The notes under the pieces were generated by a model. That model saw only the letters and a list, made by a program, of their open reading frames with translations. It searched no databases and had not been told where the DNA came from. Below are positions 38,905 through 52,370 of a DNA stretch of 64,000 nt, in pieces; within the stretch, counting starts at the first letter, position 1, and each line of letters opens with the position of its first letter. Source of the stretch: Macrobrachium rosenbergii (lineage: Eukaryota > Arthropoda > Malacostraca > Decapoda > Palaemonidae); assembly GCF_040412425.1 (NCBI RefSeq), contig NC_089782.1, positions 20,905,622 to 20,969,621 of the forward strand, in the 5' to 3' direction. A program made the position numbers and the translations under genes.

Positions 38905-40640
38905 ATACTGCGCCATTCATGTCTGTTCCTCAGCATTCACTTGCTTGGTGCTGAGGCCTCTCCTTTCCAGTATCTCGTTACTGTTATCTATCCAGCGTTT
39001 CCTTAGTCTTCCTCTGCCTCTTTCCCAGTGCTTCAAAATTTTACTCTCGTTTTACCAACCTGCCACCTCTTCATCCCCTATTCTTGCCACTTACCAGAGC
39101 CACCTCAAAACAATGTGAACCATCCTTTTACTACTTAAACCTTTTTATCGTTACTACTGCATGCATCCTCATTTCTGACCTTTTCATTTCTTTTTATGCC
39201 ATATACAATATTTTACACAGGTAATCCATTCCTACAGCTTCAACCTTTTTTTTTTCTATTGCTTTCAGCATCGACACTTTCATAGAAGAATTCTGGCTCC
39301 ACAATTCCTTCATGCCTTCTAAACTTCTCTTGTGCAGACAGTCAAGTTTCTCCTCAGCTTGCGCACATCCTGTCACCTTGCTTGCTTCAGCTATCCTGTA
39401 ACTCTACTCCTCTCTGATCCTGTCATCATACAGCATGTGTAATCTCAAATACTTGTAGCACCTACTGCTTTCATTCTTCTGCCATCCATATTGACATTCA
39501 TTGCTTCATCTTCTTTTCCTTTTTTTTTGTCTTCTCTTGCAAACATTTTCAGAGTCTGCCATTAGTCTTTGTAGTATCTCTTCACTATCCCCATTCAGTA
39601 CTTTATCAACTGCAAGCATCAGCCATTCCACACTCAATTAATTTAGGGCCCATTTTTCATAACCCACCATTTTCCATCTGCTTCACTTGCCCTTTCTCTG
39701 ATTTCTCGCATCATTCCATCTCTAAATGTGAAACAGCCATGGAAACATAACGCTTCTTTGTCATAGCCTTATTTTTACGTCTTACCAGTCACTCTCCTGC
39801 CTATAGATTCTAACACATGCTTCATTTCCACCCTAAAGATTATTTATTGCCCTCAACAACTTACCTTCTATATCATACATCTACACTCGACATTTCCGTC
39901 TGTTAATTCTGTCATAAGCTTTTTTAAAGTACATGGATGCCACATACAGCTTTTCCCTTAATTTCAACTTCTCACAAAACTAACTGGTAAATAACCACTT
40001 GATCCAGGCACCCCCTTCTTTGCCTGACTGCTTATAAATCCTTCTGTTATTTGTCTCTTTTAATCAAAATCCTATCATACATCTAACTTTGTGTAATGGT
40101 AAAGTTATGTCTGTAGCACTTTTACCTCTATACAAGGGCACAAGCATTCATCTCACCAATTCCTTTGGAATCTTTCCTGCAACTAGACATACCTTACACA
40201 CCTAGGTGAATTGCTCAAACTGCATTTCAACACCGCACTTCATTTATGATCTTATAAACTCCTAGCGACTTCCCTTTGTTAAACCTGTGTTACGAGCATT
40301 CTCTCTTACACTAATATATTCCACTCTACGTCATTCAGCCCCGCCTCTCTTATCTCTTCTGCTTACAATAGATCCTCAAAATATTTACTCCATACACACA
40401 AGAACGCACTCTCATCTAACATCATTTCTCCACTTTCATCTTTTATTTTGAGATTGGTTGTCTGGTTGTCTTATTACCCTTTCTTTCCGCATTTACTCTG
40501 CTGTATACCAACTTTTCCTCTTGCAGTCCTTGCACACTTTCTCTCTGCCCCTTTTCTATTATATGGCCTCTTTTTTCCCCTGACTTTCCTCTTGATCTAC
40601 TCATCCATCCCTCTGTACTCCTGTACATGAATTTCCCTTC
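38905..40640 (-). mobile_element. LINE family A relic 4: near full-length RT and C-terminus
   Basis: This is the most complete reverse-transcriptase copy. On the minus strand, in order: a basic pre-RT region (frame 40443-40628); AGKIPKELVR (about 40180-40150), equivalent to the PKEW-KGVIVPLYKG box; KLYVASMYFKKAYDRINR (about 39955-39902), matching LYVAFMDLEKAYDR with the catalytic Asp of the first box changed to Tyr; NEACVRIYRQESDW; VEWLMLAVDKVL (about 39633-39598), matching the FADDTVL box with AD-D reduced to AVD; a QRLMADSENVCKRR helix; a post-RT YMCC-like region; VLRWLW-VARIGDEEVAG (about 39115-39065), matching VLRWFGHVxRM; and GRGRLRKRWIDN (about 39025-38985), the C-terminal basic motif. 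Both catalytic aspartate boxes are damaged and stops are frequent. Confidence 0.88.
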
Positions 40641-40644
40641 TGTC

Positions 40645-40827
40645 CTGCAGTTGCACCTCAGATAATCTCTATTTGCCAGTCACTAAACTTAATGCCTCAT
40701 CCCTCAACTCACTGTGTCTACTTCCTTTTTCCACCTTCCTAAAACCACACAAGTCCCCAGCTTTCTTTGTGAAACCCAACCTTGAATTTTGGGCTCTCTT
40801 TACATACTGCATCCTCTTCCATTTCTT

Positions 40828-40863
<36 letters not shown>

Positions 40864-41917
40864 TCTCTAACCATATGTATAAAAGACTTTCCTCAAGCTA
40901 AATAGCTAATACATTATGGCAACCAGCCCCCTCTAAGGCAAGTATGCATATGGCAAAACATTCCCAGTATACATATATAATACATACATGTGTGTGTATA
41001 CATAGAAATATCTATTTTTCTTATCTTTTACCACTAATAAACTTTTTGTTCTAATAAAGGGATGTTAAAGATTGGAATGGAGAAGTTTTTCTTTATTAGT
41101 GATTGTACCTGTTTCAATGACCAACTGCTTTTGTAGATGCGCGCGCATCCGTACGCTGGACGATAGTAGGCGCATGTAATTCCACTACTAAGTCCTGCAA
41201 CTCCAGCTACAGGAATAGGGGAGACGGCTACAGGTGGGAGGTCATTGTTGGGAAGGGATGGGGGTTATTTAATGATTACCCATTGATATTAGTTTGCTTC
41301 TGAGCATCATTGTAATTAGACAAAGCTTGACATTGTGAATTATTAATCAAAGAGAGATGGGAGTTTAATTAAACCTACGAATCACGCAGATTGTATGTTT
41401 GTAAGCACTCCCACTCGCAGAAACATCAGAATGAGAGAGACTTAAAGGGACCCGATTACTACAACATACTGTTCTGTAGTATGATTGTGCACTAAGCATG
41501 GTATTTGTAGTATGCTTATGCTTTGTGTGTAAATGAAATGCCAGCAGCGTGTGCATTTACTCCGTGTCAAAATGTCTACAAGTACATTCCAGAACACTGC
41601 CATACTTTATATTTACATATGTCTCTATGGAATCCAGTATAGTTTGAAATGCAACGTTTTCCGCATAACAAGAACGTAACAGAGTGACGTAATGATTGTA
41701 AGTGTCTGACTGGCTGTTTCTGGTTTTTCATACAGTAAGTATCAATCACGCTTTGTAGTTCTTAATGCTATTTAGCGTGCTCTAAAAGAAAAAAAACGAA
41801 AAAGAAAGATGAAAAAAGAACCAAAAGAGCATTTATTGCTTTGAATGAAAGTGAAAAGGTGTTATCTCCGCAAATCCCTAGGATTTGTCTAAATCCACTC
41901 GAAGATTCATTGGAGTG

Positions 41918-41920
<3 letters not shown>
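40645..41920. other. No gene; short (CT)n at 40832-40859
   Basis: The minus strand up to about 40780 may still belong to the pre-RT part of the LINE (basic, Lys/Glu-rich translation). Beyond that only a short CT run and ordinary sequence are present. Confidence 0.4.
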
Positions 41921-41924
<4 letters not shown>

Positions 41925-41985
<61 letters not shown>

Positions 41986-41987
41986 TT
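41925..41987. repeat. (CT)n microsatellite
   Basis: About 30 CT units with one TTC interruption near the 3' end. Confidence 0.95.
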
Positions 41988-41989
41988 TA

Positions 41990-43117
41990 AGAACTTACAT
42001 TCAGCTTGCTATTAGGTATCCTTTTTTCCATGATATTACCTAGCTGGAGAAACAAGCAACAAGGTGAATGTAGTTTGCTATTCCTAGTACGTGAATGTTC
42101 GGCAAGTTGAAAGTGCTGGTCCGTATGAGTAGAAACAAAAATCTGGGTTCTGTTCACATAACTAGTCCATGGAGCCGACTAGACAAGGTATTTTACACCT
42201 CTGTTACAAGTCCCCATATAGGATTTTGAAACCCTAGATAACTAACTTAAAAATCGAGTTCAGCTTATCACCTGACTTTTGTGCTTTTCGTTTTCGTACG
42301 TGAAGCGTGGCAAGGTGAGGTAATTTTATTTGTACCAGAAGACACGGGGAAAAATATCTTTTACCAACCAGTGAAAGCACGCAAGAAATCTCTTTTTTCT
42401 TAGTATATTGAATTAATTATTGCAAATGATAGCGTGGAAAGTCGGCAGGTATACAACTCGGGATATTCCATAAGTTGACGATAACCTAACAGTAATAATT
42501 TAATGGTTAAATTCGGAATATAATATTAATTTGTAAAACTTCATGGTACGGGTATGAGTTTCGAAAAGTCTTAACATTCCTAAAGCTTTCTTGGCACTTG
42601 CCACCCAATTAAAGAAGCTTCCATTCAGTGCCATCTTTAGCCTGCAAACGCAATTGCAACACGACGTTCGTTATGGCAGCACACAAACCCTAGTAAACAA
42701 GAAGCTTGCTGGCACATCACGTGGCGTTATAGTTCTCTGCTGCTCCTTTGCCTTAGCAGAATAATTCTATTTCATTACTCTGAAGAGGCGAACGAGATAC
42801 ACAGCAAATTGCCGTAATGGCTGTTCTTAGTCTCCGGCAATCTTTCTTTTATAAAGACATATTTAATAAATTTATTATGTTTTGAGCATCGCTCGCAACG
42901 GATAATGTTCTATATGAATGGAGTTTTCGTTGAGGAATTCGTTATATTTATACGACTAAGGCGGCGCCTTTGTTATGAACAATTTGTTGTTATGGCGAAA
43001 GTCATAAAGAGCTTCAGTCAACAGGGACGACTCGGACATCTGGGGATCTCCCGTCATCATTATTAGTCCTAGTAATAATTGTGTGTGCACCGACACCTTT
43101 AATGAATATCTCGTGCA

Positions 43118-43120
<3 letters not shown>
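41990..43120. other. No recognisable feature
   Basis: No repeat, tRNA-like or coding feature was identified. Confidence 0.45.

Positions 43121-43123
<3 letters not shown>

Positions 43124-43189
<66 letters not shown>
43124..43189. repeat. (CT)n microsatellite
   Basis: About 32 CT units. Confidence 0.96.
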
Positions 43190-43190
<1 letters not shown>

Positions 43191-43389
43191 AAATGGAAAT
43201 AGGCTATAGCTGGCTATGGCTTCTGGAATGATAGGATTATATGAAGTGTTACTAATACGGGTCCATTACTTATTTGTAATCGTTTGTTTAAAAATACATC
43301 TCTTCAGTGTTTTCTTAATGACTGTTGTTTTTACAACTTGAACTTAATTCATGGCTGTAGATTACTATGTAAAATGTCTGTATCTCATA

Positions 43390-43392
<3 letters not shown>

Positions 43393-43423
<31 letters not shown>
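43393..43423. repeat. (CT)n microsatellite
   Basis: About 15 CT units. Confidence 0.95.
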
Positions 43424-43427
<4 letters not shown>

Positions 43428-43732
43428 GCAAGCGCATCCAGTTCACTAACAATGCATTGCTTTTGATTCATGAACCAGAGAAGGAGAGTGGTGCTTTCTG
43501 TGAAAATCTGGTAAGCCTCCGTTGGAATAAGAAGTGAATCAGTTATCTGGCTGTTATTCAACTGTCGCTAGTTGCAGCTTGGGTAGAGAGAGGGGAAGAG
43601 GGAAAAAAAAACAAGCATATGTGAGTGATTAGTACTCTGCTGATATGTATACCATCAAATAATGGCGATCGGGCCAGCCTTAATGGGTGTTCCTTACTCC
43701 ACCATGGTCAAACCATTCTTAAGATATTCATG

Positions 43733-43734
<2 letters not shown>

Positions 43735-43799
<65 letters not shown>
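43735..43799. repeat. (CT)n microsatellite
   Basis: About 32 CT units. The plus frame 43625-43981 that spans it is a poly-SL artefact. Confidence 0.96.
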
Positions 43800-44106
43800 A
43801 AAATTCTCTGCCTTGTACGAAAAAAGAAAACTTTAGGTATGGCCCCAAGGCTTGGTATAACAATAGCAGACTACATAAAGCAGTATCTCTGTTTTCTTTA
43901 CTGGTATGCCTGTGGTTTTGCGCGTTTAAAATTTCACTTGATGTTGTTTTGGTATGCTACTGCTGTTTAGAACTCCATTAATGTAGAATAGACTTCAGTC
44001 TGATAATTTAACCTCCTTCACCACTTCCAAGCACCGGAATTCTTTTCCCTCTCCATATTTTTCATAATAATTAAAGAAAATGATTGTCGTCGCCACTTCC
44101 CATTGG

Positions 44107-44640
<534 letters not shown>

Positions 44641-44689
44641 AAAGCTATTTCAATTAAGGACAGAAAAGCCGGTGTTTAGTCGAAGGGCA

Positions 44690-45640
44690 GGATGCGTGTG
44701 TGTGTGTGCAGAAATGGAAAAACAAAGAGTGATTGTGTTTGTCGTAGCTGGAAGGTGTTGGGCTAGATAAAGGGTAGCTTGTTGAGTCAAGAAAGCTCTG
44801 GGGACTATTGAGTGAGTGTTAGTCCTAGGATTGTATGATCCAGAATAAAAAAAAAAAAAAAGAGAAATGAATGTAAGGGTTTTAGTAAGTCCGATTTGTG
44901 TTTAGCTGGGTTTGGAGAATATAAAAAGGTGGCTGACTAGGGTCTGTAATATATTATTGGATGAGGAAAAGATCCCCAAACGAGTAAAACGAGTAATTGT
45001 TAGACTATATAATGGCAAAGGTGACAGAGGCAGCTTAAACAATGAAGGGGAGGAACTTCACTGAGTACACCAGGAATGGTGAGTGGTAGGATTCTCATTG
45101 AGAAGATCCGACTGACAACAGATGGAAAGACAAGGAAAGACGGGCGTGGGCTTGAATCTAGAAGGGGATGATCAGTCAAGTGTTTATGGAACAACTGTGA
45201 GAAGTTATAAAGTAAAAGGAAAAGCTGTATGTGGTATACATGATCCTAGAACAAGCTTATAATAGCATCAGTCGTGAAGCAATATGGAAGGTGATGAGGC
45301 TTCATAGTATAGAAGTTTAACAGTTCTTATGATGGAAGCGAACTGTGTGCTAGAATATGAAGACAGGAGAGTGACTAGTTTGTGCAAGAGTGAGTTTGAG
45401 ACAAGGGTGTTTTATATCTAACAAAGTTATTGGATGAGAAAATGAATCATTAATGGAGCGTAGAATGGTTGATGTTTGCAGATGATATTGTACTCACTGA
45501 AAATAGTCGAGAGAAACTCTAGGAGCTAGCGAAAGAGTTTGAAAGCGTTTGCAAGAGGAGAAAGATGAGATTAAATGTGAGCATAAACATTGTGAGGGTA
45601 AATAAAAGTCAGATATCTGGAACAAATATTGACATGGGTG
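44690..45640 (+). mobile_element. LINE family A relic 5 with an intact FADD box
   Basis: The plus strand keeps DLCLAGFGEYKK (about 44892-44925), the endonuclease-domain segment, then jumps to the RT domain, so most of the endonuclease is deleted. Next are EKIPKRVKRVIVRLYNGKGD (about 44965-45027), GRILIEKI (about 45084), KLYVVYMILEQAYNSISREA (about 45223-45280), SEFETRVFYI, LMFADDIVL (45467-45495), the catalytic box with both Asp intact, and ELAKEFESVCKRRKMRLNV (about 45523-45580). The first catalytic Asp, in the MDLEKAYD box, is replaced by Ile. Frame changes and stops occur between blocks. Confidence 0.87.
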
Positions 45641-45839
45641 GTGGAAGAATATGAGAGACTGATTCGTATAGGTGCTTTTTATTATTAGATATTATAAATC
45701 CCGGTGGGATGAAAGAAGAGTAGGGCGCAGAATAAGTGAAGCAATGAAGGTAGAAGAATGTGTATAGGGACCTAGTAATGGTCTTGTGTCCATGAAAGCC
45801 AAGATGGATTATGAACAGTATTACTGATCCAACTCTCCT

Positions 45840-46425
45840 GTATGTATAACTTAAAGATTAATATCTGTACAAGCTGAACATGTGCTTTTTCGAGAGTAAT
45901 TAATGTTAACCAAAACAGAAATTATAACACCAGAAATAATAATAATAATAATATCAGCAAAAACAGTAGCCAAACATAATAATAGCAGTAGTGGGTAGTA
46001 ATGTTAGTAACATGGCAGCAGAAAAATAACAGTGACATTCGTAACAATACCACAAACGTTAATAATTCTAATAATAGTGTAAAATACCGGTACAAATTTT
46101 ATTGGAGGTATTTCCTTTGATGACTCATCATTTCTAACGTCTCGTTTGTTATATGTGGATCCATCCATCAGGCATTTGTAAATTACACAGGAAAGCTCAT
46201 AACATTTGGGAAGCTGATTTTATTATACTTCAAGGAATTGAAACTCTATGACCACTTTCCCTGAGGCAAAGTAGTAAACACATGAAATAAGCTATTTAGA
46301 TATTTGCTTGACATTATTTTCATTTAGTTGCTCTACTAGATTAATATGGTTTGGTAATCATGAAACTTCAGTCGAAAGGTTATATGGGAAATCTTCAGTG
46401 TTGCAATAAACAGTCCTCCAAGCAA
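45840..46425. other. No gene; cryptic AAT/AGT-rich stretch 45930-46080
   Basis: A region of scrambled AATAAT, AGTAGT and GCAG triplets, without a clean array. Nothing else was seen. Confidence 0.45.
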
Positions 46426-46429
46426 GTAT

Positions 46430-46610
46430 ATGCGCCATCTATCCAGCGTTTTTTAGGTCTTCGTCTTCTTCTCTCATCATCTCTGAAATAAATATTCTTT
46501 CAGCACGTATCTTCCTTCATTCTTTCGTCAGATTATCAACTATCTCAGGAAACACTGCTCCAACTTATCAGTTCTTCCTACTCCACAAACAGCCTAATAT
46601 GAAATCAGTT
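46430..46610 (-). mobile_element. LINE C-terminus fragment
   Basis: On the minus strand a frame near 46480-46436 reads RRRRPKKRWIDGA. This is the same C-terminal basic GRxRPKKRWID motif found at 38985-39025. Upstream on that strand is a degenerate RKIRAERIF segment. No other block survives. Its strand is opposite to the LINE copies on either side, so it is a separate insertion. Confidence 0.6.
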
Positions 46611-46614
46611 CTTC

Positions 46615-47200
46615 TTAAAAGTACCGAATCTCATCATCAGTCAGCACTAAAAGACCAAAACTCATTTCATAAGGAGAGCTGGTTCAACAGTTCTTCATAC
46701 TTTCCAGTACAGAGATGAATATATACTCGTATATATATGAATAGATAGATAGAAATTTACTTGGCGAATTCATTATTAATATGCATTTTTAGCAATCACA
46801 GTGACCTCTCGTTCCCTGAATTTTTAGGATACTCTTTCCAGATGATATTAAAATCTAAAGATAAAAAAAAAAATTAAAAAAGTGTTTCATTCCTTTGTAG
46901 GATTCGACCCCGAGCACGGTTATTGTTGTCGACATTGGTTTTAAAAAGGACAAAAATTTGTTTAAGATTATACGTCCATGCATCCGTTGAATTCAGATTC
47001 ATTTTCCTAGAGTCACGATACCCATCCTCATCATCGTAGTGTAGTGTTTAGGGTTCCATGTTTTATAGGATGATATATTGTAGACAGAAACTACTAGTCA
47101 CATTCGCCAAAAAAGAGGAATACTTTCCTTGCGTGGATTCTAATACCAACAAGTAAACAAGGCCTTGCTTTAAGTTTCCTTCGATTAGAAACATTCAATG
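46615..47200. other. No gene; weak Pol III-like boxes
   Basis: On the minus strand GGGTCGAATCC at about 46900-46910 is one base from the B-box consensus and is followed by an A/T-rich tail. On the plus strand TAGTGTAGTGTTTAGGGTTCC (about 47036) resembles a tRNA A box. Neither has its partner at the right distance. Confidence 0.3.
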
Positions 47201-47202
47201 GA

Positions 47203-47345
<143 letters not shown>

Positions 47346-47879
47346 GTGTGTGTATTGTGTACAACTTTGGGATGCGGTCACAGGAACATCATATGGAAAA
47401 GTTAGTGAAGGGGTAAGGGAGAGCGTTTAGAAGTGTAGTTGCAGGACAAAATAGAATATTTTACATTAGTGTAAATCAAGATTAATGTACTAAAAGTAAA
47501 ATGTAGGTGGGTTTTGTTAAAAACTGTAAGGATGTCTAAGCAGACAATACAGAAGAATAAATGATGTTAAAGTAAAAAATAAGAGAAGTTATTGAGCAAT
47601 AGAGCCTAGGATGAAAAATTAAAATAGCAAGAAGCTGTCTGGAGAGAATTTAGCTCAATGTCAGTGGCATAAGTATTTTGAATAATTGTTAAATGTTAAG
47701 GATAGACGATGAGATCTAAGTTGATGCAATACGGGAATGTGTTAATGTGAATAGGAGGATAGCTCGTGGGAATTGCCGTTGAGGGTGTAAGAAAAGTGGT
47801 AGGAAGTCTCGAAATGGAAATAAGCCAAGAATGGACAGCTTTTAAGAGTTAAAAAGCATGGAAATTTGCAATGATCTAT

Positions 47880-48850
47880 TCAGTGAGAGACTGTAGCACA
47901 GTAGTTCCAGTGCTGGTTAGCTGGCTGATGTATGTGTTTATTTTTGAAAGTATAAAGAGGCGACTGTAAGAATTGTAACATGTTATTTCCTAATATGTTG
48001 GGAAAGTGTATAGTAGGATTTTGATGGAGAAAGGTCAATGGCAGAAGGATTAACAGAGGAGCAATGGCGTTTTAGACCAGGAGAAGGATATATGGATGAA
48101 GTGTTAATTGTGACAAGTTTTGGAGTGAAAGGAAAACTTTTTTATGTGGGGAACATATAGACACAGAAAAGGCTCAAAACAAAATTGATCAGAGGTGCAA
48201 TGCGGAAGATACAGAGGAGCTGCAGTGCAAAAAGATTTGATAAGAGCAGCTGAAACGTTATCGGTCCCAGCAAATTTTTTGGTAGTGTGTTGTTGGGAGA
48301 GTGACTGATTTGTAAAAGTAAGGCCCCAGCTATTTAAAAATCTTGAGGATGGAAAATGTCCAAAGACTTAGATGTAAAGTTGTTGGCTAAGAAAATGCAT
48401 AGGTACTTGAATGTGGACGCAGTGATGTTTACAGATGGCTTAGTGCGAATTGGGCTCAGTAACATGAAACTTTAGAGAATAGAGAAAGAGTTTGAAAGTG
48501 TTTTTGAAAGAAAAAGGAGAGGGTGAGTGTGGTTAAGAATATAAGGTAATATTGGTAATAGACAAATAGAAGCAGTTGATTGTTATAGTATTCAGGAGCA
48601 AATATGATAATCGATTGAGAAAAGTAAGTCACAACATTGGTGAACAAGGCAAAACAGCAATGTGTCTACAAAAGATTTGGAGAAGAAGTTGGAATGCAAG
48701 ACTGGATTGTTGAACAACTTCTCCATGCAACTGAAGCGTGTTAGTTCAGTATAGAAAAAATGTGGAGGCATGTGAGATCAATTTTTCCGGTATATGTGAG
48801 AGAAGAAGACGAAAAGGTGGGAATTATGAAGATTAAAAAAATTGAAAGAA
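47880..48850 (+). mobile_element. LINE family A relic 6
   Basis: On the plus strand a frame reads AEGLTEEQWRFRPGEGYMDE (about 48040-48100), matching the LTEGLIGEEQGGFRPGRGCVDQ box. EHIDTEKAQNKID (about 48150-48190) is the A-box counterpart, keeping the Asp of DLEKAYD. MFTDGLVRIG (about 48424-48453) is the FADD box with AD-D changed to TDG. EKEFESVFERKR (about 48485-48520) is the following helix. Later pieces resemble the post-RT region. The 47400-47880 stretch is AT-rich and probably pre-RT sequence but too decayed to assign. The copy is dead. Confidence 0.8.
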
Positions 48851-49132
48851 TTAATAACTGTGGTATAGACAAATGAAGAAAAACGAGAATAGTAAGTTAG
48901 TGAAATGAATGAATAAGAGTTTGTAAGTGCTGAGAGAAGGGAGAGAATGCGCAGAAAGTTCTCAACATGGAGAGTGGAGTGGAACAGAATGATCTTTATT
49001 TTATATCTTATAATTTTCGCCTTGCTCACGTGGTTACCAGTTTTGCCTCACCATCGAGATTCTTGAGAGTGTTCCTTGGTGAAGAATGCAACGTGATCCT
49101 TCCTGAAAAATACATTTTGTTTCCCCAAGCAG

Positions 49133-49222
49133 TTAGTTGACCATCGTTAAACGCAACCAGAATGGAGAAGGGCACAGTGCTAGGGAATTCATCCCAGAGA
49201 CTTTCTTAGAACCAGAAACTAA
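49133..49222 (+). repeat. Microsatellite-linked dispersed repeat, copy 1
   Basis: GGGAATTCATCCCAGAGACT and TTCTTAGAACCAGAAAC here match, in reverse complement, the sequence at 58205-58262 (GTTTCCTGTTCTAAGAAAGT then CCTGGGATGAATTCC). In both copies the GTTTC end faces a CA/TG run, and a long (TA)n lies within 40 bp. The element appears to travel with these arrays. Confidence 0.8.
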
Positions 49223-49245
49223 CACACACACACACACACACACAC

Positions 49246-49337
<92 letters not shown>
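49221..49337. repeat. Compound (AC)n(TA)n microsatellite
   Basis: About 12 AC units followed by about 45 TA units. Confidence 0.96.
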
Positions 49338-49340
<3 letters not shown>

Positions 49341-51018
49341 GACAAGTGTCCAGTGTCTGTCCTTCAAATCAAACCTGGTATCTAAGTGCTTGATATCTGA
49401 TTACCTCACAACAGCCAGACACCTGAACCCTCATCACACATACAAAACGACTGATTTCTCTAAAGGCAACAGTGATCCCTTATAAAACTTATCAATCATG
49501 AAAGAAATCAGATTAAGTTCGTTAAACAGGTGTGAGGTAAAATCTAAGGGCGTCACTCCAGTAACATTATAAAAGTTCAAGTATTTCTTTTTATTTCATT
49601 TCCCTGGTTCGAGCTCACTTCAACTACTTGAAGGAAAACATCTCACCACTCTATCTCTAATTCAAATCAAAATTACTGGTGGGTTAATAAAATGAAACTC
49701 TGATATAATATTTTAAATAAAAAAATTTATTTCTAAATTCAAAGATTATACATGAATTAACAGTCTCAGGGAAATTTATTATTACTTGAAAACAAAACAA
49801 AATTGGATTAAATCTGAATTAATCATCAGTCAAAATTAAATCAGAAATTAATTTATTAATCAATCAAAAAATTATTCAAATAAAATTTAAATTGTTAAGT
49901 AACAAAATTTTAATTCCCAAATGTTAAACAAAATAAGGCAAATAAATCAATCATATAAAATGTGGATACAAAAGACACAGAAATATACTCTGCAAAAAGA
50001 TTAAATATAAAAAATGTAAAGCAAAAATTAAGGCAATAGCAAACACACCACATATATGTATAAAAAAATTCTTCAAAAGATAAAGCATAAAACATATAAC
50101 ATGAAGAAATATTAAAAAAGGAAAAAAATATCTTCACCTACAATCACTGTAAATATTTTTAGTGCACTAAAAACCAATAATTATATATGTTACAATACCT
50201 TGGTATCAAATGCTTCATGTTTTTAATCAGGTGCCGTTACACACACACTTAATAAAATACACTGTTCAGATAACTCAGACACATGTACTAAGGAATTAAA
50301 CAGCTAAAGAATATGAGTGACAATCGTCTACCAAAATATCAATTACATTATAACAGGACATTCGAAGTCCTGAGAGCGGGCGAGCGAGAGAGAGGAGAGA
50401 GAGGGAAACGCATCCCCCTTCAACGCGGCTTCTGGTCTCAGAGTGTCAGGCCCCTTCGTAAGGGTGTCTTAGACGGTAGGGCATAGCCTATACGAGTGCA
50501 TGGACAGGTCCCAGACGAGGTTTTTATTTTAAAAACTCTTTAAAATGATAATTAGAGAGGAAGTGGAATTACAGTTAACAATAATATTTATCATTACATA
50601 GTTTCAGAACAAGAGAATCTCTAGTTATAATAAGAATGGAAAACATCATTTCATAGAAAATTCCTGAATGACGTTAGGCAACTTTCGTAATGGAATTTTC
50701 CACTCAACAGTGTTTTGATCGAGTCCCATAACTCTTTGTACCCTAATGGAGTCATACGAGAAGGTGATAGGAATGCATTACTCCAGCAAGTTTTGAATAC
50801 TGACTAAACAAATTGCGCCCCTACACAACGAACAACGGCTCCCTGTCTCTCTTAGCGCCACTCACCACCCCTGTTTACAAACCATACAGGGTGTAACCAT
50901 TTTACTTACGCTAACTCTCTATGGCATATGCGCATCTGAACATGAGATTATACAGTATACAACAATACACACATACACACGGGGAGATTACTGCATTATG
51001 AAAACCACAGCATAAGAA
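49338..51018. other. No gene; A-rich 1.7-kb stretch, possible LTR-like start
   Basis: It begins TGTGACAAGTGTCC directly after a (TA)n tract, much as the LTR element at 51084 begins TGTCACAAATATATGC directly after its TA tract. That would fit a solo LTR, but no matching 3' end or second copy was found. Stretch 49680-50160 is strongly A-biased on the plus strand (long AAAATT..-type sequence). Stretch 50370-50400 is a GA-rich patch (GAGCGAGAGAGAGGAGAG). Confidence 0.3.
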
Positions 51019-51029
51019 TATATATACGA

Positions 51030-51083
<54 letters not shown>
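51018..51083. repeat. (TA)n microsatellite split by the LTR element
   Basis: About 31 TA units ending exactly at the LTR start. The sequence after the 3' LTR also begins ATATATATGTATATG, so the LTR element appears to be inserted into this array. Confidence 0.93.
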
Positions 51084-51086
<3 letters not shown>

Positions 51087-52349
51087 CACAAATATATGCT
51101 GCTCTCGTGTCTCTGTCCTCTTAACATAGGGATCAGATTGCAGTCCACTGGAGAGTACTGTCCCAGCCCTAATGATATGGAAAGTGAAGTGGTAGTTTTC
51201 AATGTAATCTCGGTCAAGTCAGGTAGGAGAATTAAGGGATTCCTTGAGGAATAGGCATACTAGTAGTCATTCTATATCCTTATCCTAAGACCTATACCCC
51301 TGTGCTGTCCTTTTTTTCTGGCTCTTAATTGCTTTTCAATAATGCGGGCACTCCTTGCTTCGACTCTCCATTTCTGTGACCTCAGGGCATAGAGACAGAC
51401 AAACATCCACAAAGGAGCTAATGAAACTCAGTCTTGTGTTAGTCACCCTCTAGAACAGACCTTTGATCTGATAGGTCCCAAATCTTGGGCTGTATCCCTT
51501 TGTCTTGGCATGTTGCCACACTGGTTTTGAGGTCACAAATGCCCTGGCTACAAGCAGCCCTCAGTTGTTAAGGAAGACCTATTGGAGCAACTGGATATTT
51601 TGCAATAGTGCACAATTCAATTTGGTTTTGCCCTGTAAACCTGAAATTAACAGTTGATGTACCAGTGACTATTCCTGTCACTAAGTCCCTCATTTCTTTT
51701 CCTTAGAATTCACCTTCCAAAGTAAAACCCTTGCTGAACACTAGTATGTGTGTTCCCCATGTGAATTAAGTTTATTAATGAAATAAGCCTTTGCTTAATG
51801 ACATAGAGTAAATCAGCCCTCAATGGTGATAGATCATTGCAAGTGAGAGAATCTTTCAATCACGAAGCCTTACCTGGATTATTCTATTTCCAAGTGTTAT
51901 ATTGTCCAACCTCGCATTCCTGCCATCCCTCTTGCTTGGAACACTCCTGCCTTATTGTGGCAGGCTATTCACCATACAACATTTCCAGAAATCACTGATT
52001 GCAAAGGAGTCTCTAGAAGGAACCCAGATTCCGTTGTGCTATAGATTGTAGCAGTAATGTATTTATTGTAAGTAGAATCAGTGTTTTGTGGTGCTGTTAA
52101 GTCTACCAGTAACTTTCTTTATTGAGAGCTAGATCAGTATACTTTTGATTGAATTGCTTATGTTGTGTGCAATAAAGTAGTATCTTGTATTGATCAAAGC
52201 TTTCAGTTGACGACCTACCATTATTCTTAAATGTGATTTTGTATATTTCATGTATTATTTGGTATTTATGGATGTCCATGGTGAGTGCAATTCAGTGCTT
52301 ATCCTAGTAATTATCTAATTAATGTAATCAATCATGGACAACCGTAAAA
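51084..52349 (+). repeat. 5' LTR
   Basis: 1266 bp. It carries an AATAAA polyadenylation signal at 52171-52176 in the same position as the 3' copy. It is about 100 bp longer than the 3' LTR because it retains a segment at about 51800-51900 (between GACATA and CCTCGCATTCC) that is deleted in the 3' copy. Scattered substitutions separate the two LTRs, so the insertion is not very recent. No TG...CA terminal pair is present: the conserved end is ...CCGTAAAA. Confidence 0.88.
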
Positions 52350-52350
52350 G

Positions 52351-52370
52351 TGGCGAACTTGCCAACGATC
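52351..52370 (+). promoter_or_regulatory. Primer-binding site (minus-strand DNA priming)
   Basis: TGGCGAACTTGCCAACGATC starts one base after the 5' LTR. It begins with TGG, as expected for pairing with the CCA 3' end of a tRNA. I cannot name the tRNA with confidence. Confidence 0.6.

Noticed and set aside
43625..43981. 118-codon plus frame with a Ser/Leu run
   Set aside because: The middle is a (CT)n array, and the flanking parts have no motif.
46890..47060. A complete tRNA gene
   Set aside because: A-box-like and B-box-like strings lie on opposite strands and cannot form one cloverleaf.
49338..51018. A solo LTR or second LTR retrotransposon
   Set aside because: Only the TGTGACAAG start after the TA tract is suggestive; no matching end, primer site or direct repeat was found.
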